Below are positions 1 through 5,152 of a DNA stretch of 5,152 bases, piece after piece (the first letter of the stretch is position 1; each line of letters opens with the position of its first letter). The translations under genes were made by a program, and so were the position numbers. The stretch comes from Deltaproteobacteria bacterium. GTDB taxonomy: Bacteria; Desulfobacterota; Desulfobacteria; Desulfobacterales; C00003060. The notes beneath the pieces were generated by a model, which was not told where the DNA came from, did not search any database, and worked only from the letters and a program-made list of their open reading frames with translations. The stretch is from contig QMMV01000179.1 of assembly GCA_003647435.1 (NCBI GenBank), positions 1 through 5,152 on the forward strand, read 5' to 3'.

Positions 1-8
1 ATATTATC

Positions 9-212
9 GCATACGGGCAATCCGGTATAGGCTGTCTCACTGTCTGAGAGCGTTAGCGAGCGTTAAGAAAGAACGGTTAAGCAACAAACCTATGCTGTAG
101 CCTAACTGATGTTGGCAACCAGTCCATGTTATTGTACCGTCCAGGCGCTGTTCTTTCTTTACGCTCGGTTATGCTCGAGTTTGAGGCGGTCTATACCGGA
201 TTGCCCGTATGC
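9..212. repeat. Large imperfect palindrome (about 204 bp), possible MITE-like element or structured RNA
   Basis: Bases 9-30 are the exact reverse complement of 191-212 (22 bp; arm begins GCATACGGGC). On the plus strand the helix continues to 39/182 through three G.T pairs (31/190, 33/188, 35/186), giving 31 consecutive pairs. After an 8-by-5 internal loop (40-47 and 177-181), bases 48-74 pair with 150-176 at 24 of 27 positions. The apical part (75-149) has only short possible stems, such as 76-82 with 100-106 and 111-115 with 119-123. Pairing stops abruptly outside 9 and 212, so these look like true element ends. I see no clear target-site duplication and no open frame of note. It lies downstream of the mltF stop, so read-through transcripts of that operon would cross it. 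This is known behaviour for intergenic palindromic repeats of the ERIC/MITE kind, but I recognise no named family; a non-coding RNA is the alternative. Confidence 0.75.
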
Positions 213-264
213 TCATTGTGTCTTTTTTTTGAAACAGCTAAACTGATACCAAAAATCTAAATTG
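213..264. other. Short AT-rich spacer between palindrome and mltF stop
   Basis: This holds a run of eight T on the plus strand (223-230), ten bases after the palindrome's right arm, and an A-rich stretch near 250-255. On the minus strand, downstream of mltF, only a 3-4 bp stem (CAG/CTG near 235-245) is visible, which is too weak to call a terminator. No gene is seen. Confidence 0.5.
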
Positions 265-1656
265 TTACTGCTCCTCGAAGTCTCTTTCTGCATATTCAAT
301 TCCCTGCCTTTTTAGAATCTCGTAATATGCGAGTATCTGCCGCACGTGAAAAACGGCCTCTGTGCCGCGGCAATAGCCGTACTTGCTCTTTTTGTAATAT
401 TTCCGTTGACGCAACAACGGCAACGTCTTTTCCAGGGACGACCACTTGTTGGGGTCAAGCTCCATCTCTGATGCTATCCTGCGTGCATCTTCGATATGTC
501 CCTTTCCAACATTGTAAGCAGCCAAAGCAATACAGAGCCTGTCTGGTTCATCTGCTGCACCATACATGTCATAAAGTCTTCTCAGATATCTTACCCCCGC
601 CATGATACTTTCATCTGGATCAAGCCGGTTTTCCACTCCAAGTTCCTTAGCAGTCGGCAAAGTCAACTGCATCAGCCCCCTAACCCCGGAAAAACTTTTA
701 GCCATAGGGTCAAACTGGGACTCCTGGTAGACAAGAGCCGTTATCAGGCGCCAGTCAAGCCCGTAGGCCTCGGCCGCCTCTTCAATTCTCTTTTTGTACT
801 TCGGAAGCAGCACCTGAATCCTTTCGTGAAATTTCCTGATATCGAAGCGGTTGAACCTCTCCAAATAGGCATAATACCGATTATATATCTCATCAAATGT
901 TCCATTTTCCTTAATTGTGTCAAAAAACTGGTTTATCTTCTCAAGTAGAGGAGTTTCTCCCTTTTTCACCGCCCAGCCGAGAGCCTGGGATTTTCCAACC
1001 GCAAAAAGTATGCGAAGGTCCGGATAATAACGACGATTCAACAAGGCCACATTCGAGTCAGCCACGGTGAATCCGATCTTTCCCTTTGCCACTGCTTCTA
1101 TCAGTTCGTCAGTAGTAACATCCTTTAACGCCCTGATCGTTATATCAAGACCATTTTGTCTGAGTTTCCGCAATCCTTCCTCGTAAGATGTTCTTTCGGG
1201 GACATAGATGGTTTTCCCCTCCAGGTCGGCAAGATTTTTAATTCCGGCATTATTCTTGTGAGTTATGAGCATTTGCTGGACAGGCAAATAGCCTTGTGAA
1301 AATGCTACAGTTTTTGATCTTGAAGGAGTGATGCTTAGGCTTGCGGCAGCAAAATCTGCTGCTTCGCTGTAAAGCAGATGAACCAGTTCATCCCAAGACT
1401 CACATACCCTCACTTTGAGGTCGACATGTAGAAAACGGGCAAAGGCTTTTGCCAGGTCGTATTCAAAACCCATTCTCTCGTCCCTGTACACATAGTAGCA
1501 ATGAGGGCTGTTAAATGTAACCACTGTAATCTTGCCAGACTTTTCAACCCGTTTCAGGGCTCGCCCTCGAGTGCAGGCACTGAGAAGCAGGCAAACCAGG
1601 AGAAAAAGAGCAAGCCCTTTCCCGAGGCACCAAACCCTGTTTTGTTTAACATTCAT
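265..1656 (-). CDS. mltF: Membrane-bound lytic murein transglycosylase F (MltF-like lipoprotein)
   Basis: This predicted outer-membrane lipoprotein should cleave the MurNAc-GlcNAc bond of peptidoglycan, forming 1,6-anhydro ends. The 463-residue product has a hydrophobic signal (about 15-27) ending in a lipobox LSAC with the lipidated Cys at 28; Thr at +2 favours sorting to the outer membrane. Residues about 42-265 are a family 3 solute-binding domain (motif SITPSRSKTVAFS at 108-120), which in studied MltF proteins regulates activity. Residues about 288-445 are the SLT catalytic domain: YQESQFDP with catalytic Glu312, GLMQL (327-331) and AAYNVGKGH (379-387), followed by the MltF-typical KYGYCRG tail segment (425-431). 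Length is somewhat below E. coli MltF (518). The ATG at 1656 lies 24 bases after the htrA stop; a weak GGAAG (1672-1676) sits 15 bases upstream, so the gene is probably co-transcribed with htrA. Mature cysteines 53, 85, 375 and 429 could form disulfides (inference). No convincing terminator follows the stop. Confidence 0.9.
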   Translation of the reverse strand: MNVKQNRVWCLGKGLALFLLVCLLLSACTRGRALKRVEKSGKITVVTFNSPHCYYVYRDERMGFEYDLAKAFARFLHVDLKVRVCESWDELVHLLYSEAADFAAASLSITPSRSKTVAFSQGYLPVQQMLITHKNNAGIKNLADLEGKTIYVPERTSYEEGLRKLRQNGLDITIRALKDVTTDELIEAVAKGKIGFTVADSNVALLNRRYYPDLRILFAVGKSQALGWAVKKGETPLLEKINQFFDTIKENGTFDEIYNRYYAYLERFNRFDIRKFHERIQVLLPKYKKRIEEAAEAYGLDWRLITALVYQESQFDPMAKSFSGVRGLMQLTLPTAKELGVENRLDPDESIMAGVRYLRRLYDMYGAADEPDRLCIALAAYNVGKGHIEDARRIASEMELDPNKWSSLEKTLPLLRQRKYYKKSKYGYCRGTEAVFHVRQILAYYEILKRQGIEYAERDFEEQ

Positions 1657-1680
1657 TGCTTTTCTGGCTCACTTCCACTA

Positions 1681-3087
1681 TCAACCTAATTCCACTGAGA
1701 CGTAATACTGTTGATTGTCCCGCTCTATCAGAAGGACAACATGTTTCTTATCACGATATTTAATCACTGCTTTTTTATAGTCAGCCACGGTTTTTACCAC
1801 TACTTCATTGATTTTGCGGATCAGGTCACCCGCATGAGCACCTATACGATCAAGATAGCAGTTTCGTCTGACCTCGGTTATGATTACTCCCTCTTTGGCC
1901 GCTATTCTGTACCTGAGACGCACGCCTGCACATATCTCGCGCACACGTATGCCAAGGAGCCTGAACCCCCACTCTTCGGCCAGTTTTTCCGGAAATCTGC
2001 AGGAATGAACCTTTACAAGGCGGGATGTGGAGTTTTTCCAGACCGTTACAGGGATTGTATCTCCAACAGCAAACTCTTTGATGAGCCGATAATAAGTATC
2101 CCGAGAGCTAACGCGCTTTTTGCCTATCGCGACAATAACGTCGCCGTCCTTCAAGCCTGCTTCATCAGCCGGACTTCCCTTAGCTACCGCTCCTATTATG
2201 ACCCCCTCTTTTTCGGGAACGTTGAAATACCAGGCAAGTTTCGGGTCAAGATCATGGACAATCACACCGATCCACGGAACATGTACCTCGCCGTATTTGA
2301 TCAGATCATCGATCACCCGCTTCGCCTTGTTGATAGGTATCGCAAAACCAATTCCTTGAGCTTTTGAGTAAATCGCTGTATTGATGCCGATCAGTTCGCC
2401 GTTGATATTGAGAAGGGGCCCGCCGCTATTACCAGGATTTATTGAGGCATCTGTCTGGATGAACCCACGATACACCCTGTCTTCTGCCTTGACACAACGG
2501 TTCAGCGCACTGATAACTCCCGTGGTGACGCTGTGAGAGAGGCCAAATGGATTCCCTATTGCTATTACAGTTTCCCCGATCATTAAGTCATCGGAATCCC
2601 CCATTTCGACTGCCGGGAGCGGCTGATCCGATGTGATCTTGAGGACCGCAAGGTCGAAATCGGGGGCGGCGCCCACTAATTCGGCATCCAACTCTCGTTC
2701 GTCATTCAGGACGACTTTTATTTTCGCGCTTCTGGCAATCACGTGCTCGTTGGTCAATATGTAACCCCTGTTTCCGTCAATAATCACGCCGGAGCCGAGG
2801 CTCTTTTCCTTCCGACGCTGTTGATAACCGGGTTCGAAGAAATCCCTAAAAAAGGAATCGAAAAAGGGATCAAGGCGAAAGTCGAAGAAAGGGTTCGAAC
2901 GCTCTATTATCTCGTATTCACTGCTGATGTTCACCACCGCGGGGCTTACTTTTCTGACTGCCCTGACGATGGCATTTTCCCGTTGATAGGCAGCGGAGCA
3001 CGAATCTGGGGGGGCTGACAGGCTAAGAACAAGTACCGCGACGGCCAGGGCAAACTGTCGTAAACAACCATGTATATCGTACTGCAT
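1681..3087 (-). CDS. htrA: Periplasmic Do/HtrA-family serine protease (DegP/DegQ/MucD-like)
   Basis: This is a periplasmic quality-control protease that degrades misfolded envelope proteins, and in this family may also act as a chaperone. The 468-residue product is full length for the family (E. coli DegP 474, DegQ 455). In order: a signal peptide (hydrophobic 12-24, likely cut after SAA at 31-33); an S1 protease domain (about 36-265) with the complete triad His115 (TNEHVI), Asp145 (DFDLAVLK) and Ser221 (NPGNSGGP); PDZ1 (about 268-360) with WIGV (272-275) as the likely carboxylate-binding loop and the GSPADEAGLKDGDVI segment; and a more divergent PDZ2 (about 375-466) starting at LGIRV. The Phe-rich stretch at 66-84 corresponds to the LA loop, which is short, as in DegQ/MucD types. 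The ATG at 3087 is fixed by an AAGGAG nine bases upstream and by the signal peptide. It is the first gene of a likely operon with mltF. The exact DegP, DegQ or MucD assignment cannot be made from sequence alone. Confidence 0.95.
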   Translation of the reverse strand: MQYDIHGCLRQFALAVAVLVLSLSAPPDSCSAAYQRENAIVRAVRKVSPAVVNISSEYEIIERSNPFFDFRLDPFFDSFFRDFFEPGYQQRRKEKSLGSGVIIDGNRGYILTNEHVIARSAKIKVVLNDERELDAELVGAAPDFDLAVLKITSDQPLPAVEMGDSDDLMIGETVIAIGNPFGLSHSVTTGVISALNRCVKAEDRVYRGFIQTDASINPGNSGGPLLNINGELIGINTAIYSKAQGIGFAIPINKAKRVIDDLIKYGEVHVPWIGVIVHDLDPKLAWYFNVPEKEGVIIGAVAKGSPADEAGLKDGDVIVAIGKKRVSSRDTYYRLIKEFAVGDTIPVTVWKNSTSRLVKVHSCRFPEKLAEEWGFRLLGIRVREICAGVRLRYRIAAKEGVIITEVRRNCYLDRIGAHAGDLIRKINEVVVKTVADYKKAVIKYRDKKHVVLLIERDNQQYYVSVELG

Positions 3088-3096
3088 TTGGATAAG

Positions 3097-3102
3097 CTCC
3101 TT
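3097..3102 (-). promoter_or_regulatory. Ribosome binding site of htrA (AAGGAG)
   Basis: The minus strand reads AAGGAG here, a near-perfect Shine-Dalgarno sequence nine bases before the ATG whose first base is at 3087. It supports the chosen htrA start and contrasts with the weak or absent sites of the other two genes. Confidence 0.85.
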
Positions 3103-3140
3103 GTGTTAAGAATCAAGCGGCCAAAAAGCTCAATTAGAAG

Positions 3141-3169
3141 TTGTGCGTTATGGGTGGATAGAATATAAT
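3141..3169 (+). promoter_or_regulatory. Sigma-70-like promoter for the radical SAM gene
   Basis: A perfect -10 hexamer TATAAT (3164-3169) is preceded by TTGTGC (3141-3146, three of six matches to TTGACA) at the optimal 17-bp spacing. Transcription would start near 3176 and leave an untranslated leader of about 90 bases before the GTG at 3267. The same AT-rich core reads TATATT (3162-3167) or TATAAA (3171-3176) on the minus strand, so the htrA promoter may overlap it, but I find no good -35 partner in that direction. The call rests on sequence match only. Confidence 0.5.
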
Positions 3170-3266
3170 GTTTATAACTCCTTCTCCTGATTGAACTTTA
3201 AATATACGTTCGGGTGATTTTAAAGCTACATTGTTATGCCTAACCCATAAATATAACAACAAATCG

Positions 3267-5152
3267 GTGAGACGTCAAACCTTCCCGGAGATATTATCCC
3301 TGTTGCGCCATCCGAGCCATTACCTCGGATCGGAGATCAATGCGATCAGAAAAGACCCCTCTCAGGTGCGGCTTCGCTTTGCCCTTGCATTTCCCGATTT
3401 GTACGAAGTAGGGATGTCGCATATTGGAATGCAGATACTCTACTATATCCTGAACAGGAAAAACGAGATCGCAGCGGAAAGGGTGTTTGCTCCTGGAACA
3501 GACCTTGAGCGCGAGTTAAGGGCTGCCAATAGACCACTCTGTTCTCTGGAAACACGAACTCCACTTGCGGAGTTTGATATCATTGGCTTTTCCCTCATGT
3601 ACGAACTCACCTATACAAACATATTAAACATGTTGAGCTTGAGTTCCATACCCTATTATTCAAAGGATCGCGACATGCGGCACCCCTTTATAATAGCCGG
3701 GGGCCCGTGTGCATTTAATCCAGAACCGCTTGCAGATTTTTTCGACGCCATCATTGTAGGGGATGGAGAGGAAGTGATCCTCCAGGTAGCCGATGCATGG
3801 CTTGAATGGAAAGACGCTGGCGCTGATCGCGAAAGCCTCCTCAAAGAATGGTCAAAGCTTCAGGGTGTCTACATTCCCTCTTTCTTTGAACCGGCTATAG
3901 ACCCCCGAGGATTTCAGCTGCTCGAACCTACGATTCCCGGATATACTACCGTGCGCAAGGCACTGGTTTGCGATCTGGACGGAAGTCCCTATCCAGATCG
4001 TCCTGTGGTTCCATTTGGAAGACCGGTCCATGATCGCCTGAGCCTTGAGGTTTTCCGAGGTTGCACCAGAGGGTGTCGGTTTTGCCAGGCCGGAATGATT
4101 TACCGCCCTGTGCGCGAGCGTTCCCCCGAGACTGTCCTGTCTTTAGCGGAACGTGCGCTGGCAAACACAGGCTATGAGGAAGTCTCTCTGCTTTCTCTAA
4201 GTACCGGAGACTACACTTCGCTCCTGCCCCTGATGGAGCAAATGATGAAACTATGTGAGACTGAACAGATAGCCGTTTCTCTTCCCTCCCTGCGTGTTGA
4301 CAGCCTCACCGAAAAGCTCTTGACCCATATCAAGCGTGTCAGAAAAACAGGCTTTACTATTGCTCCCGAGGCTGGAAGCCAGCGGCTTCGCGATGTTATT
4401 AATAAGAATATTACCGAAGAAACCCTCGAAAAGACCGTTCGTACAGTCTTTGAGTCGGGCTGGCAACTCATCAAGCTTTACTTTATGATAGGGCTTCCAA
4501 CAGAAACAAAGGATGACATAGATGCGATCGTTCATCTGGTGAAACGGCTTCAGGGGATTCCTGTTTCAAGGAAGAAAAGGATTAATGTCAGTGTTTCCAC
4601 ATTCGTTCCAAAGGCCCACACCCCTTTCCAGTGGTGTTCTCAGATCTCTGTGAGCGAAAGCAGGGAAAGGCTTCGCGCGCTTCGAAGCGAGCTCAAAGGC
4701 CGGGGGCTGCGCTTTAAGTGGCAAGACCCTGAAATGAGTTTTCTTGAAGGACTTTGGGCACGAGGTGACAGGCGCCTGAGCCCCCTGTTGGTCAGGGCTT
4801 ACGAAATGGGGTGTCGCCTCGATGCCTGGAGTGAGCATTTTCGATTTGACAGATGGCAGGAGGCTATTGAGGCATCTGGTATAGATACTTCGTTCTACGC
4901 CACTCGCCCCCGCGACCTTTCAGAGCCTCTTCCCTGGCATCACATTGATTCGGGGGTTTCAGAGGGTTTCTTAAAGGAAGAATGGCAAAAGGCTTTAACG
5001 GGAAGCCACACCCAGGATTGTCGAACAGGCAGATGTGCCCTTTGTGGTGTTTGTGATTTCAAAAGAGTAAAACCAATTTCCTTCGCAGCAAAAGTTCAAT
5101 GGAACTTCCGCCTCTTTCTCATAAACCCTCTGCAAAACCCCTTTTTCAAAAA
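3267..5152 (+). CDS. TIGR03960-type radical SAM protein with B12-binding-like N-terminus (3' end outside window)
   Basis: At least 628 codons are present and no stop is reached, so the gene is partial at its 3' end. The N-terminus (PSHYLGSEINAIRKD, then FALAFPDLYEVGMSH at 38-52) matches the family start. Residues about 38-190 resemble a B12-binding-type Rossmann domain (AGGP 144-147, VGDGEE 164-169), but I see no DxHxxG motif for base-off cobalamin ligation. The radical SAM domain carries CTRGCRFC, the CxxxCxxC ligands Cys266, Cys270 and Cys273 of a [4Fe-4S] cluster, then APEAGS (366-371), GLPTET (409-414) and FVPKAHTPFQW (446-456). A second cluster, Cys585, 590, 593 and 596 (CRTGRCALCGVCD), is family-typical and may bind metal. 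The substrate is unknown. Many homologues continue into a DUF2344 domain, which would lie beyond the edge. GTG 3267 is chosen by alignment with the family; the frame is open back to 3195 with no ATG, TTG 3231 is the alternative, and no clear Shine-Dalgarno is seen. The last roughly 25 residues look atypical (see findings). Confidence 0.9.
   Translation, partial: MRRQTFPEILSLLRHPSHYLGSEINAIRKDPSQVRLRFALAFPDLYEVGMSHIGMQILYYILNRKNEIAAERVFAPGTDLERELRAANRPLCSLETRTPLAEFDIIGFSLMYELTYTNILNMLSLSSIPYYSKDRDMRHPFIIAGGPCAFNPEPLADFFDAIIVGDGEEVILQVADAWLEWKDAGADRESLLKEWSKLQGVYIPSFFEPAIDPRGFQLLEPTIPGYTTVRKALVCDLDGSPYPDRPVVPFGRPVHDRLSLEVFRGCTRGCRFCQAGMIYRPVRERSPETVLSLAERALANTGYEEVSLLSLSTGDYTSLLPLMEQMMKLCETEQIAVSLPSLRVDSLTEKLLTHIKRVRKTGFTIAPEAGSQRLRDVINKNITEETLEKTVRTVFESGWQLIKLYFMIGLPTETKDDIDAIVHLVKRLQGIPVSRKKRINVSVSTFVPKAHTPFQWCSQISVSESRERLRALRSELKGRGLRFKWQDPEMSFLEGLWARGDRRLSPLLVRAYEMGCRLDAWSEHFRFDRWQEAIEASGIDTSFYATRPRDLSEPLPWHHIDSGVSEGFLKEEWQKALTGSHTQDCRTGRCALCGVCDFKRVKPISFAAKVQWNFRLFLINPLQNPFFK

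Noticed and set aside
76..106. GTTAAGC (76-82) and GCCTAAC (100-106) resembling integron attC core sites
   Set aside because: They are in the wrong order for attC (the RYYYAAC site should come first), there is no integrase or cassette array, and the two are simply complementary halves of a short stem in the palindrome's apex.
9..212. 6S RNA, because of the long hairpin of about 200 bases with internal loops
   Set aside because: The unpaired part is apical and very large instead of a central bubble within the helix, and I see no sequence resemblance to known 6S RNA.
191..230. Simple rho-independent terminator formed by the palindrome's right arm and T8
   Set aside because: The helix end at 212 is ten bases from the T run and the loop is far too large for a typical terminator. 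For mltF, which is read on the other strand, the T run is in the wrong orientation.
1711..2367. Plus-strand open frame of 218 codons inside htrA
   Set aside because: It is the antisense shadow of the protease gene, which has a full catalytic triad, signal peptide and PDZ domains on the other strand. The shadow product has no recognisable domain.
3179..3188. Strong Shine-Dalgarno-like GGAGAAGGAG on the minus strand upstream of htrA
   Set aside because: No ATG, GTG or TTG follows at a useful distance. Only an ATT with eleven codons before a stop is available, so a leader peptide cannot be supported.
3168..3194. Nine-codon plus-strand reading frame (ATG at 3168 to TGA at 3192) in the radical SAM leader
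   Set aside because: It overlaps the predicted -10 box and begins before the expected transcription start, and it lacks a ribosome binding site.
3191..3219. Sigma-E-like promoter suggested by GAACTT at 3193-3198
   Set aside because: The motif is on the plus strand, facing away from htrA, and no TCTGA-like -10 lies at the right distance.
3346..4838. Several minus-strand open frames of 60-95 codons opposite the radical SAM gene
   Set aside because: They lie wholly within a long plus-strand frame with clear family motifs and have no recognisable features of their own.

Overview
This window looks like a piece of chromosome from a Gram-negative bacterium, most likely an anaerobe of the former Deltaproteobacteria (Desulfobacterota) or a relative. 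The evidence is an outer-membrane-type lipoprotein and a periplasmic Do-family protease, which imply a two-membrane envelope, together with a radical SAM protein of the TIGR03960 type, common in anaerobes. The lineage is inferred from gene content and is not proven.

Layout from left to right. Positions 9-212 hold a large imperfect palindrome of about 204 bp with 22-bp perfect terminal arms; it carries no gene I can support and is the least explained part of the window. Positions 213-264 are a short AT-rich spacer with a run of eight T. Two genes follow on the minus strand, transcribed leftward: an HtrA/Deg serine protease (3087 to 1681) and, 24 bases downstream of its stop, an MltF-type lytic transglycosylase lipoprotein (1656 to 265). 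Positions 3088-3266 are a 179-bp divergent intergenic region with a strong ribosome binding site for the protease and a good sigma-70-like promoter facing right. From about 3267 to the right edge runs a plus-strand radical SAM gene that is cut off by the window end.

The two minus-strand genes probably form an operon for envelope maintenance: the protease degrades or refolds damaged periplasmic proteins and the transglycosylase cleaves peptidoglycan strands. The divergent radical SAM gene belongs to a family of unknown substrate, often joined to or next to a DUF2344 domain and ribosome or tRNA related genes; nothing visible ties it functionally to the protease operon.

I see no CRISPR array, tRNA, rRNA, transposase or defence gene. 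The protein-coding part is ordinary. The palindrome at the left edge is the best candidate for something undescribed, either a non-autonomous palindromic repeat or a structured RNA.
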